Shown one piece after another: positions 15,830-23,265 of a stretch of DNA of 31,773 nucleotides. Source of the stretch: Methanocorpusculum sp. (GTDB lineage: Archaea > Halobacteriota > Methanomicrobia > Methanomicrobiales > Methanocorpusculaceae); the NCBI GenBank assembly GCA_029987235.1, contig DALTWF010000021.1, positions 1 through 31,773 of the forward strand, written 5' to 3'. Made by a program: the position numbers and the translations under genes. Position 1 is the stretch's first letter. Each line of letters starts with the position of its first letter. A model generated the notes under the pieces. It saw only the letters and a program-made list of their open reading frames with translations. It was not told the origin of the DNA and did not search any database.

Positions 15830-16459
15830 CTAATCAGTACCGCTTGTTTCTTTGAGTGCATAGCGTCCGTCTTCTCTTACGATGTAGCCCTGATTCATAA
15901 GGGAGCGAAGTGACGCGGTTACCTCTGGTAGAGAACTGCTTGAAATATCGGCAAGTTCAATGGGTGTCAGAGGTGTGTGTACCAGTGCAAGTAAAATCTC
16001 GGTTTCGACTTTGTTCTGGAAAACCGAGCGGCCTGCGGTCATGACCTGATTCATTGTCCGGTCGATGTCTGATTCTATCGCCTCAAGGCTTTCAATCATC
16101 CGTTCCCGGGCGTTTAAGAGTTTTTTGAGCATCAGGATTTTGTCGGCAAGCGGCAGACTTTCTTTCTCATCTTCAATTCTGTGAAGAGGTTCTGCTTTCG
16201 GCTCGGTTGGCTGCACCGAGATGGTGAAATCCTGCACTAAATAATAGTATTTCCGGCGTTTGTCGTCCAGATATGAGGAAACAACGTCTTCTTTCTGCAT
16301 GAGGTTCAAGTGCTCGTTGACCGCCTTTGGGTTAATGGAGAGCACCTCAGATATTTCAGTAACAAAGCACGGTTTTTCGCGGAGCAATTCCACAATCCGG
16401 CGTCTGTTTCTGTTTCCGAGAATGTCCAGCAGCTGAGAGAGGTTTTCCTGATTAAACAT
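15830..16459 (-). CDS. Two-winged-helix transcriptional regulator (ArsR-like N-terminus)
   Basis: A 209-residue regulator. The N-terminal winged helix (residues 6-75) contains ILGNRNRRRIVELLREKPCF and EVLSINPKAVNEHLNLMQ. A middle coiled segment covers about 100-145. A second winged helix lies at 150-205 (ILLALVHTPLTPIELADIS, then EVTASLRSLMNQGYI). The only early cysteine is in the first domain (KPCFV), so metal sensing is not evident. This architecture is common in methanogen regulators of unknown target. A perfect palindrome sits between its TATA-like box and its ATG, which suggests autoregulation. The tRNA-Gly gene follows on the same strand. Confidence 0.8.
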   Translation of the reverse strand: MFNQENLSQLLDILGNRNRRRIVELLREKPCFVTEISEVLSINPKAVNEHLNLMQKEDVVSSYLDDKRRKYYYLVQDFTISVQPTEPKAEPLHRIEDEKESLPLADKILMLKKLLNARERMIESLEAIESDIDRTMNQVMTAGRSVFQNKVETEILLALVHTPLTPIELADISSSSLPEVTASLRSLMNQGYIVREDGRYALKETSGTD

Positions 16460-16468
16460 TTTTAATAT

Positions 16469-16481
16469 TTACATAATGTAA
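16469..16481. promoter_or_regulatory. Palindromic operator candidate TTACAT-A-ATGTAA
   Basis: A perfect 13-bp dyad ten bases upstream of the ATG of the winged-helix regulator. It lies just downstream of an A+T-rich TATA-like stretch (16486-16498, minus strand). A dimeric regulator bound here would block initiation. The likeliest ligand is the adjacent regulator itself. Confidence 0.5.
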
Positions 16482-16534
16482 GTGGTAAAATAATAAAAGA
16501 GTTGTGGTTGGTTGTGTGTAATTAATGAATAATT

Positions 16535-17134
16535 TCACAAAATTCCTTGTTCAATCAGCCGTTGCAGTTCTTCAAGTTCCTCACGTGTATTAATATTGAA
16601 AGCAAGTCCCGGTTCGTCCAATAATAGTGCAAGTTCGGTTTGTTCGTCTTCCACGCGGGAACCGAGGAAGATATTCAGAGCGCATGGGGTTGCAGGGACT
16701 CCGTCAATCTTCTGTATATAACGCGGTTTTGTACTGTATTTATCACAGAGGGAAACCGGAACCCAGGTAGAGCAGGCTTCGTTGCCTGATGCGGTGTATG
16801 CTTCAAGGACTTTTGTGATAATGGTGCTGGTAAGGCATGGAATGTCGCAGGCAGCAGTAAAGAGCGGTCCTTCTTCGCCTGACATTATGACTGCTTCTCG
16901 TAAATCGTCAAGATATCCGGCGCCTGCTGTATCAATAAAGTCAATGCTGTTTGCCCTGCACCAGTTTTTCGTAAACGGCGTTTTATGTGATGTGACAAGT
17001 ATCGGTTCAATTCCCGCTTCTTGAAATGCCTCTATTACATGTGCAGCCATCGCTTTTCCGTTAACTGGAACAAGACCTTTTTCACCGAGTTTCAGGCGGG
17101 AGCCTTCACCTCCTGCAAGAATTAATGCAAGCAT
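16535..17134 (-). CDS. cobY: GTP:adenosylcobinamide-phosphate guanylyltransferase CobY
   Basis: This nucleotidyltransferase activates adenosylcobinamide phosphate with GTP in cobamide (B12-type cofactor) synthesis and is the archaeal replacement for CobU. The 199 residues begin with LILAGGEGSRLKLGEKGLVP, the nucleotide-binding signature. FTAACDIPCL comes mid-protein, and the characteristic archaeal end has LNIFLGSRVEDEQTE followed by EPGLAFNINTREEL. Methanogens need cobamides for methyl transfer. The start ATG overlaps the stop of a small upstream ORF by one base (TGATG), so the two are probably coupled. No other cobalamin genes are nearby. Confidence 0.92.
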   Translation of the reverse strand: MLALILAGGEGSRLKLGEKGLVPVNGKAMAAHVIEAFQEAGIEPILVTSHKTPFTKNWCRANSIDFIDTAGAGYLDDLREAVIMSGEEGPLFTAACDIPCLTSTIITKVLEAYTASGNEACSTWVPVSLCDKYSTKPRYIQKIDGVPATPCALNIFLGSRVEDEQTELALLLDEPGLAFNINTREELEELQRLIEQGIL

Positions 17135-17364
17135 CAGACGCCCTCTGCAGATTGCGTATAATTTTTGCGCGCGCCGCTGTTTACCGGTTTATTTGAACTG
17201 AAGGCGCCGGTTTTTATGGAATTGCTGCATATCGGGGCACCTGTGCGGACGGAAATGAGCACCCGGTTTTCCGCGCTTTTTTGCAGGGTAAAAGATTTTG
17301 CGCTTGTCTGACGTATTAGGTCTTTTTTCCCGTATTGTGCCTTCATTTGACTTTTCGACCGCAT
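17134..17364 (-). CDS. Small hypothetical protein upstream of cobY
   Basis: A 76-residue basic, Ser/Lys-rich ORF (MRSKSQMKAQYGKKDLIRQT...), with no family I recognise and little predicted hydrophobic core. Three things argue that it is translated: an AAGGT ribosome-binding site a few bases upstream, a TATA-like ATATTTATG further upstream (about 17395-17403), and a TGATG overlap with cobY. It may instead be a leader peptide or a degraded gene, so I give moderate confidence. Confidence 0.45.
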   Translation of the reverse strand: MRSKSQMKAQYGKKDLIRQTSAKSFTLQKSAENRVLISVRTGAPICSNSIKTGAFSSNKPVNSGARKNYTQSAEGV

Positions 17365-17465
17365 TTTATTACCTTACTGATTTGATTTCATCGCATAAAT
17401 ATCCTTTAGATTTTTGGGGTTGTGTATTGTTTTTTTCTCCTGATTTTGCGGCAGGTTGAGATACA

Positions 17466-17473
17466 TTTATATA
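17466..17473 (+). promoter_or_regulatory. TATA box of cdrS-ftsZ
   Basis: TTTATATA is the best TATA-like site in this region. It predicts transcription start near 17495, just upstream of the 11-bp repeat array. Confidence 0.55.
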
Positions 17474-17508
17474 CCTACACATCTAAGTATATTCTGTCCA
17501 AAACTGGA

Positions 17509-17574
17509 TGTCCGCCTAACGTCTAACATGTGTCAGACATTTGTCAGACAAATGGCAGACACATGTCAGAATGG
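17509..17574 (+). promoter_or_regulatory. Array of six 11-bp repeats, candidate RHH operator of cdrS-ftsZ
   Basis: Units begin at 17509, 17520, 17531, 17542, 17553 and 17564, exactly 11 bases apart. The central units read TGTCAGACATT, TGTCAGACAAA and TGGCAGACACA, and the outer ones are degenerate (TGTCCGCCTAA, CGTCTAACATG, TGTCAGAATGG). The core TGTCAGACA is itself a dyad (TGTC-A-GACA). Spacing of one helical turn puts all sites on one DNA face, the arrangement used by cooperative ribbon-helix-helix dimers. It ends at the ribosome-binding site (GGAGA, 17573-17577) of cdrS. Confidence 0.7.
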
Positions 17575-17581
17575 AGATAAC

Positions 17582-17767
17582 ATGGATCGTATAACAATTC
17601 GATTACCTCAGCAGCAGATTGATTTGCTTGAGAAATTTGTTGAGACCGGAGAATTCCCGACAGTTTCCGAAGCCGTCCGCTACGCGGTCAGAGATTTTCT
17701 GTCAACCAGAAGCGACAGAGTAATCCGCGAAAATGATTCCATATCAGCATTCGACTTAAAAGTCTAA
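17582..17767 (+). CDS. cdrS: CdrS-type ribbon-helix-helix regulator (CopG/Arc fold)
   Basis: A 61-residue RHH protein. The DNA-contacting strand is DRITIRLPQQQ at residues 2-12. Two helices follow (QIDLLEKFVETGEFP, then SEAVRYAVRDFLSTRSD) and a short acidic C-terminus. The start at 17582 is set by GGAGA eight bases upstream; a longer in-frame reading from 17456 would run through the repeat array and is rejected. It is 29 bases upstream of ftsZ and presumably co-transcribed. CdrS, a short RHH protein encoded with ftsZ2 in haloarchaea, controls cell division genes there; orthology is inferred from size, fold and position. The upstream 11-bp array is its likely operator. Confidence 0.82.
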   Translation: MDRITIRLPQQQIDLLEKFVETGEFPTVSEAVRYAVRDFLSTRSDRVIRENDSISAFDLKV

Positions 17768-17796
17768 AAAGAACAAAACATTGGGGTGTTTACAAA

Positions 17797-18999
17797 ATGC
17801 AGAGTATCATTAATGAGGCACTGAAGAACTCAGAGCTCGAAAAAGGAATGCAGAAGACTTCCATCGTTGATGACGATGACATGCTCGGACAGCCGCGCAT
17901 TGTCATCATCGGATGCGGCGGTGCAGGAAACAACACTATCAACAGACTGCACAACATGAAAGTTGCAGGTTCTGAAACGATTGCAATCAACACCGATAAG
18001 CAGCACCTTGACATGATTCAGGCTGACAAGCGTGTCTTAATCGGCAAGTCCTTAACCCGCGGTCTTGGTGCAGGAGGTTTCCCTGACGTAGGTCGCAGAG
18101 CAGCAGAAATGGCCCGCCCGACTTTAGAGGAAATCCTCAAAGACGCAGACCTTGTCTTCGTCACTGCAGGTATGGGCGGCGGAACCGGTACCGGTTCTGC
18201 ACCGGTTGTTGCCCAGATTGCAAAAGAGCACGGCGCAATTGTTGTTGCAATGGTTTCTTATCCGTTCCAGGTAGAAAGAGCCAGAATGCTCAAAGCAGAA
18301 GAAGGTCTTGAGGCAATGCGCCAGGCAGCTGACTCTGTTATTGTTCTCGACAACAACAGACTGAAGAACTTCGTTCCGAACCTCCCGCTCGGACAGGCAT
18401 TCTCTGTCATGGACCAGATTATTGCAGAAACCGTCAAAGGTATTTCCGAGACCATTACCGAGCCGTCCTTAATCAACATCGACTATGCAGATGTCCGTGC
18501 AATCATGAGCAAGGGCGGTCTTGCAGTTATGCTCGTAGGTGAGTCCAAGCAGCAGAACAAGGCTGAATCTGTCATCCGCGACTGTCTTGCACACCCGCTT
18601 CTTGACATTGACTTCAGAGGAGCAACCGGCGGTCTGATTCACATCACCGGCGGTAACGACCTGACTTTGCACGATGCAGAAGAGATTGCCCAGCAGCTCA
18701 CCTACGAACTTGACCCGCACGCAGATGTTATCTGGGGTGCACGTGTAAGAAAGGACTTTGAAGGCAAGGTCTCTGTCATGGCAATCATGACCGGTATCCA
18801 GGCTCCGCAGGTCTTAGGCGGTCACTCAGTCGGTGGAACCAACGCAGCAGTCGGTTACCAGCCGCAGGTTGAGGACGCATTCAGCGTCAACCGCCCGAGC
18901 CGTGTTGAAGTCCCGCGCTCCCAGTCCTCTGCATCCTCTGCATCCTCTGCACCTTCAGCAACTGCACGCAGCGGCGGATCATTTGACTGGATTATGTAA
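17797..18999 (+). CDS. ftsZ: Cell division GTPase FtsZ
   Basis: Tubulin-like GTPase that assembles the division ring. The 400 residues show the nucleotide-binding GCGGAGNNT (39-47), the tubulin signature GMGGGTGTGSAPV (125-137), and the T7 loop region NIDYADVRAIM that completes GTP hydrolysis. The body ends around residue 350. A low-complexity Ser/Ala-rich linker and the terminal peptide SFDWIM follow, probably contacting membrane-anchor partners. A GGGGTG ribosome-binding site lies about ten bases upstream. Whether it corresponds to FtsZ1 or FtsZ2 was not resolved by reading. Sequence downstream forms a strong hairpin followed by T residues. Confidence 0.97.
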   Translation: MQSIINEALKNSELEKGMQKTSIVDDDDMLGQPRIVIIGCGGAGNNTINRLHNMKVAGSETIAINTDKQHLDMIQADKRVLIGKSLTRGLGAGGFPDVGRRAAEMARPTLEEILKDADLVFVTAGMGGGTGTGSAPVVAQIAKEHGAIVVAMVSYPFQVERARMLKAEEGLEAMRQAADSVIVLDNNRLKNFVPNLPLGQAFSVMDQIIAETVKGISETITEPSLINIDYADVRAIMSKGGLAVMLVGESKQQNKAESVIRDCLAHPLLDIDFRGATGGLIHITGGNDLTLHDAEEIAQQLTYELDPHADVIWGARVRKDFEGKVSVMAIMTGIQAPQVLGGHSVGGTNAAVGYQPQVEDAFSVNRPSRVEVPRSQSSASSASSAPSATARSGGSFDWIM

Positions 19000-19092
19000 C
19001 CGGACCAGATACACCAACCTACCAGGAAAGTACAAAGTAGTTCATCGTCATACACCACGGATAAATACCAATAATCAATAGCACCAGTTTTA

Positions 19093-19165
19093 CTGTTGAG
19101 GGAGGGAAGGGCGAATGTCATCAAGACATTAACCCCATAGCCCTTCCCTCTTCAGCAGGTTTTTC
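19093..19165 (+). terminator. Long hairpin with nested stem-loop and T tract, downstream of ftsZ
   Basis: Bases 19102-19112 (GAGGGAAGGGC) pair perfectly with 19140-19150. After a single bulged G the stem continues for eight more pairs, two or three of them G-U (19093-19100 with 19151-19158). Inside the loop, AATGTC (19114-19119) pairs with GACATT (19125-19130) around ATCAA. GTTTTTC follows at once. It separates ftsZ from the converging pyridoxal kinase gene. It looks like an intrinsic terminator on the plus strand, but is larger than needed and may be a structured RNA or repeat. Confidence 0.6.
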
Positions 19166-19201
19166 TTGAATTGTTGAAAAAAGAGTTTTTGAGATAATAG
19201 A

Positions 19202-20035
19202 TTATCCGCGAACCGTTTTAATCAGTTCACCAAGTACCGGTTCAAAAATAACGCCGTACCAGTGTTTTTCATCAAATATTGTCTCTTTTATGCATCTTAC
19301 AGTAAAATCAGCCGCAATTATTGCAGCTTCAAATGTAGTTTTACCGTTCATCAGCGCACCGACAAAGGACGATGCATACACATCGCCCGTTCCATGACAG
19401 TCCATTGAATATTTTATGTGGCTGTAATACTGCTTCTTTCCGTTTTCAACGACTAAAACACCCGTCATGCCCTTTTTGTAACTGACACCGGTCAGGACAA
19501 TCGTTTTCGCACCGGATTTCTGCAGCGCAGCAACTAGTCTGTCAATGTATGCCTCGTCATATGTTTCCTTATATTCAATTCCTGTAAGGAAACATGCTTC
19601 GGTAATATTGGGGACAATGATATCTGAGACAGATATTAAATCTTTCATTGCATTTACATACACGTCGTCAAATGCCGGATAAAGCATACCATTGTCCGCC
19701 ATTGCCGGATCCACAATGCGAAGACCGCCTGCATCAACCATATCTTCAAAAATGGTCTTGACATGTTCAACCTGCCGCGGGCTGCCTAAATATCCGGTGT
19801 ATACAGCTCCGAAACTGATTTTTTCTGCTTTCCAATGGTTAATGATTGCAGGGAAATCATCAGTTAAGTCCCGGCAGGTAAATCCGGTAAAACCTGATGT
19901 ATGGGTTGAAAGAACTGCAGAGGGTAAAATTACCGTTTCAAGACCGCATGCGGATAAAATCGGCAGAGCGACAGTCAGCGAGCACTGGCCGAAACATGAA
20001 ATGTCCTGTATGGTTAAAATTCTTTTATATTCCAT
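19202..20035 (-). CDS. pdxY: Pyridoxal/pyridoxamine kinase (PdxK/PdxY-like, ribokinase family)
   Basis: It phosphorylates B6 vitamers using ATP. The 277-residue product starts MEYKRILTIQDISCFGQCSL, the family's N-terminal strand. HTSGFTGFTCRDL follows, then VDPAMADNG, VPNITEACFLTG, and the C-terminal anion-hole and catalytic motif CHGTGDVYASSF. The start at 20035 is preferred to the ATG at 20080 because it places the conserved first strand at the N-terminus. It also sits about 15-25 bases downstream of a TATA-like CAATATATTT, consistent with a leaderless mRNA. ThiD-like substrates cannot be excluded. It diverges from the nitroreductase gene. Confidence 0.85.
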   Translation of the reverse strand: MEYKRILTIQDISCFGQCSLTVALPILSACGLETVILPSAVLSTHTSGFTGFTCRDLTDDFPAIINHWKAEKISFGAVYTGYLGSPRQVEHVKTIFEDMVDAGGLRIVDPAMADNGMLYPAFDDVYVNAMKDLISVSDIIVPNITEACFLTGIEYKETYDEAYIDRLVAALQKSGAKTIVLTGVSYKKGMTGVLVVENGKKQYYSHIKYSMDCHGTGDVYASSFVGALMNGKTTFEAAIIAADFTVRCIKETIFDEKHWYGVIFEPVLGELIKTVRG

Positions 20036-20144
20036 AATGAACGCGGAAATATATTGGCAGTTCTGCGGTATAAAATACACTCCTCAGGCATTTTGCCTGC
20101 CTCAATCAAAAAGCCTAATGTCTTTGCAGACAAAATGAATAATT

Positions 20145-20681
20145 ATGAGTATGAATACCAGAAACCCCGGAATTGCCAACTTCGGCATCACCGTCATTCA
20201 GTCAAGACACTCTGTACGTAAATTCACCGATGATGAGATACCGACGGAGTTTGTAAGAAAAGCTCTTGAATGTGCTGCACGCGCACCGACCGCAAGAAAC
20301 CACCAGCCGTGGATTTTTGTTACTATCAAAAACAAGGCGACTCTTGCAAAGATTGCAGAACTTGCACCGAACGGAAAATTCATTGAAGGTGCCGCACTTG
20401 GCATTCTGGTTTTCAGCGAGGCAGACTGGGAATATGCAGTTGAAGACTGCAGCGCAGCAACTGAAAACCTGATGCTCGCCCTTCATGCATACGGCTACGG
20501 CTCCTGCTGGATTGCCGGAAACAACAAACCATATGCTGATGATGTGCGCAAATTAGTAAATGTCCCTGAAACCTACAGACTTATTTCCATCGTTGCAGCA
20601 GGAAATGCGGATGTCGGCGGTGTTTCCTTGGCAGAAAAGAAGAACCTTGGCGACCTTGTTTTCGAGGAACTCTACAAATAA
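20145..20681 (+). CDS. Nitroreductase-family FMN oxidoreductase
   Basis: A 178-residue flavin enzyme. SRHSVRKFTDDEIP near residues 20-33 and AARAPTARNHQPWIFV (about 45-60) are the FMN-binding landmarks. AATENLMLALHAYGYGSCWI and the C-terminal FEELYK complete the family pattern. It would form a homodimer with FMN at the interface and use NAD(P)H. The natural substrate is unknown. No ribosome-binding site precedes the start, and an alternative ATG lies two codons on. The membrane-protein gene follows after nine bases, so the two are likely co-transcribed. Confidence 0.88.
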   Translation: MSMNTRNPGIANFGITVIQSRHSVRKFTDDEIPTEFVRKALECAARAPTARNHQPWIFVTIKNKATLAKIAELAPNGKFIEGAALGILVFSEADWEYAVEDCSAATENLMLALHAYGYGSCWIAGNNKPYADDVRKLVNVPETYRLISIVAAGNADVGGVSLAEKKNLGDLVFEELYK

Positions 20682-20690
20682 TTTTTTTAA

Positions 20691-21602
20691 ATGCTGTTCT
20701 TTTTTCATCTCTTTGTCGGGCTTTGTGTCGGGTGTCTTCTTGCAGTTTTGTTCAAAAACAAATGGGCAGTTCTCTTTACCGGGCTTGGAGGGGTGATTTG
20801 CGATTTACTGGACAAACCGCTCGGTCATATTTTTCTTTCCGGCTCAATCAACGACGGCAGAATATTTTCACATACGCTGCTGTTCTTTTTCATTCTGTTG
20901 ATGCTCGGCGTCATATTGTGGAAAATCAACCATAAGCGGGTTTTCTTCCTGTGTTTAAGTACCGGAGTTCTCCTTCATCAGCTGGGTGATGAGATGTGGG
21001 CAATTCCTCACAACTGGTTCTGGCCGTTGTTCGGTCCGTTTGAGGACTCAACATATAACTGGCCTGCGCTTCCGGACTGGTTCATGGTTGTTGCAGAGAT
21101 TGCAATTGCTGCTGCCGGCTGTGCGCTTGGTATCTATTGTGCGGCTGTTATCTATAAACTACTGTACAGGAGAGTAAAAAAAGCTGTGTCAGTTATTCTT
21201 TCCGCGGCTGCTTTTCTTGCTGCAGCATTCGGATTCCACTATTTTATCCGGCATGTGTTTCTTGAAGGTCCGTGGGCAGATTATTTCGGGACGATGCTTC
21301 AGCATGAATTACTGACCGCATCAGAATATATATGCGGTATCGGCTCGGTAATTCTGATTCTTTTGGTAATTGCATTTCCGTTTACCTTTTCAAAAGGTCT
21401 GCGGGAAAAAATACTTGGAGCATACGGCATTTTCTGCATTGCAGCAGCAGTCGTCAGTGCAGTACTTCTCCTATTCGGCATTCAGGTTGAAATGGGGTAT
21501 GGAAATTCTGTTCCTGCGCTGCTTCTTTCATTTGCAGGACTGGTTTTATGCGGCGGCATCTTATTTGGTCTGCGTAAGAAATGTGCTGATGTGCTGGAAT
21601 AA
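20691..21602 (+). CDS. Polytopic membrane protein resembling membrane-bound metal-dependent hydrolases (DUF457/YdjM-like)
   Basis: A 303-residue membrane protein with about eight hydrophobic segments. The first third carries conserved His/Asp groups facing helices: GGVICDLLDKPLGH, RIFSHTLLFF, LLHQLGDEMW, then HNWFWPLFGPF. These match the pattern of YdjM/DUF457 putative hydrolases. The last half is plain membrane helices. The catalytic role is unproven. It directly follows the nitroreductase gene. Its stop abuts the truncated amrS copy, so it was probably the convergent neighbour of amrS before the insertion. Confidence 0.7.
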   Translation: MLFFFHLFVGLCVGCLLAVLFKNKWAVLFTGLGGVICDLLDKPLGHIFLSGSINDGRIFSHTLLFFFILLMLGVILWKINHKRVFFLCLSTGVLLHQLGDEMWAIPHNWFWPLFGPFEDSTYNWPALPDWFMVVAEIAIAAAGCALGIYCAAVIYKLLYRRVKKAVSVILSAAAFLAAAFGFHYFIRHVFLEGPWADYFGTMLQHELLTASEYICGIGSVILILLVIAFPFTFSKGLREKILGAYGIFCIAAAVVSAVLLLFGIQVEMGYGNSVPALLLSFAGLVLCGGILFGLRKKCADVLE

Positions 21603-21608
21603 TTTTTT

Positions 21609-21733
21609 AAAATACCCCTTCGATTTTTCTTCCGCACTTCCTGCATACCCCGCCGTCGCACATCCCCGGCGTTTTACAGACATATCCTGCCCGTATTGCA
21701 AGAAGTTGCCGCATTCCGGACAGTATGTTTTTG
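21609..21733 (-). pseudogene. Decayed duplicate of the 3' end of amrS
   Basis: These 125 bases align with 24431-24556, the last coding bases of amrS, with eight substitutions and one deleted base by hand count. They correspond to the C-terminal zinc-ribbon region (YCPKCGELL ... CRKCGRKIEGVF). The deletion breaks the frame, and no upstream amrS sequence precedes it, so it cannot be expressed as a protein. It is best read as the displaced original gene end, or as one of two attachment-type repeats bounding the inserted DNA. Confidence 0.85.
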
Positions 21734-21898
21734 GATCGGTGGCTCGTGAACTGATTAAAACAGTTTGTGGGTATGTTTTTGGAACTTATTTTTCAGTTGT
21801 GAAAACTCAGTGTTTTTTTTTTAGATTTATTCAGTTTGTTCTTTGGTTTCACCCGTTGCAAACACAAATACCTTATTCTTCTACTCCAAATTACATCT

Positions 21899-23158
21899 AT
21901 GAAATTATTGCCTATCAACTCCTCTTCCTCTTTTGAAAACATAGTTGCAAACCGCTTTGCTGATATTACTGTTGATAAAATCATCAACGGAGAAAATGGA
22001 TATGCAGGAATTTTCGGACATATACGCCGTGCAGAAGACCTGGAAAACCTCTGCATGTCACATCCTGGAAATCTTCACCTCATTGAAAAATATGCTGAAC
22101 TACTAACTTACGTGGCCGAAGCAGCATGGCGTGAGGAAAAATACCAACTCATTGCTGACTGTGTACGGAAAGTGCGCAACCTTCATTCAGCTTATCCCGA
22201 AAGTAAAGAACTCAGTTCAATCTTTATCTTTTCTTTAATCTGGGATGCAAAGCGAACCTTCCCTATCTGGAGTGGTGAAGCGTCAGATACACTCTGTAAA
22301 GAATATGGAATTGAAGCACCTGATTTTGAAAAGGAGACTTGTTCAGAGAGTATTGATAAAGATGGTGATGTATGCGGTCTGAAAAAATCATGCTGGGTAA
22401 ACTGTGAATGTTGTGACTTGAACATACTTGAAGATCATCTGAAAATTCTTGCATCCGATGCAAAAACTGCATTAGAACTTTATCCAGAAGAAAAAACTGC
22501 ACAAATCCTCTATGCTGCCCTCCTGTCAGAGATTATATTTGATTATTACTGGGAACAACGAGCAGACAGTGTTGACGAGATGTCTCCGTGGAATGCAGAG
22601 GAAATATATGAGTTGTTAAAAATTCATTACTCTAAATATAAGTTGCCCGCAATTCTTGAAAAACTCATAGAAGGTTCTGTTTACCTGGTTCGTCAGGTTC
22701 CTAAAGATGACTTTGATAAGAGGGAGGCAATCAGATGTGAAATAAAGGTCTATCTTTCAGAAATTAAAGAAGAGGAGAAACCGGAACTGTATGGAATGTA
22801 TTTGAGACTTTGTGCCTCGGAAATTGAAGATTATACTGAGAATGAGCATCTTGATTTCTGCAAGAAAATTATGAAAGAAATTGCTGATCAGTATTCTCAA
22901 TTTAATGATGAAGAAAATATCAGACTTGCATTTGCTGAATCGTATGCAGGGTATATGCTTAACAGCGGCAATTATACTAAAGAAGAATGTGATGCACTCT
23001 ACGAGGAAGTTGAAGAGAAGGCATTAGATTATAAATTTTCTCATGCTGATAAAGAAGTGTTTCTTCTTATTTTGTCAAAAATATGGGAAACATATGAGGA
23101 AAATGGGTGGGAGCATCCAGAAACGTTCGTTTCTCTTTCAGAACTGCACTTTGATTAA
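21899..23158 (+). CDS. Hypothetical helical protein with a cysteine cluster, cargo of the inserted segment
   Basis: I do not recognise this 419-residue soluble protein. It is predicted almost all helical, with many Leu/Ala/Tyr-spaced amphipathic segments reminiscent of TPR or similar repeat folds. It is strongly acidic, especially after residue 285 (EIKEEEKPELYG). A cysteine-rich patch in the middle (C148, C159, C165, C169, C171, C172) could bind metal. I chose ATG 21899 over the TTG at 21836. It has no ribosome-binding site and is probably leaderless. Codon use is more A+T-rich than host genes. It lies between the two amrS end copies, which supports horizontal arrival. Confidence 0.75.
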   Translation: MKLLPINSSSSFENIVANRFADITVDKIINGENGYAGIFGHIRRAEDLENLCMSHPGNLHLIEKYAELLTYVAEAAWREEKYQLIADCVRKVRNLHSAYPESKELSSIFIFSLIWDAKRTFPIWSGEASDTLCKEYGIEAPDFEKETCSESIDKDGDVCGLKKSCWVNCECCDLNILEDHLKILASDAKTALELYPEEKTAQILYAALLSEIIFDYYWEQRADSVDEMSPWNAEEIYELLKIHYSKYKLPAILEKLIEGSVYLVRQVPKDDFDKREAIRCEIKVYLSEIKEEEKPELYGMYLRLCASEIEDYTENEHLDFCKKIMKEIADQYSQFNDEENIRLAFAESYAGYMLNSGNYTKEECDALYEEVEEKALDYKFSHADKEVFLLILSKIWETYEENGWEHPETFVSLSELHFD

Positions 23159-23265
23159 TCTGATTTGCGAAAAAAGCCCCTCCTCTTTACAAAAATAAGA
23201 TGGTGGTGAGTTGAAACGGTATTGAGAGATTGTTCAGACTTAGAAAGTGTCCTTGCGATATTTTT
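23159..23265. other. Gene-free stretch after the cysteine-cluster gene
   Basis: No coding, RNA or repeat signal is seen in this part. It ends at the TACCAT target site of the MITE-like element. Confidence 0.4.

Noticed and set aside
17456..17581. N-terminal extension of the RHH protein
   Set aside because: It is the translation of the 11-bp operator repeats and the TATA region; the ribosome-binding site supports 17582.
21836..21898. Longer start (TTG) for the cargo gene
   Set aside because: The added 21 residues are hydrophobic and unlike the rest; the ATG at 21899 fits the TATA-like spacing for a leaderless mRNA.
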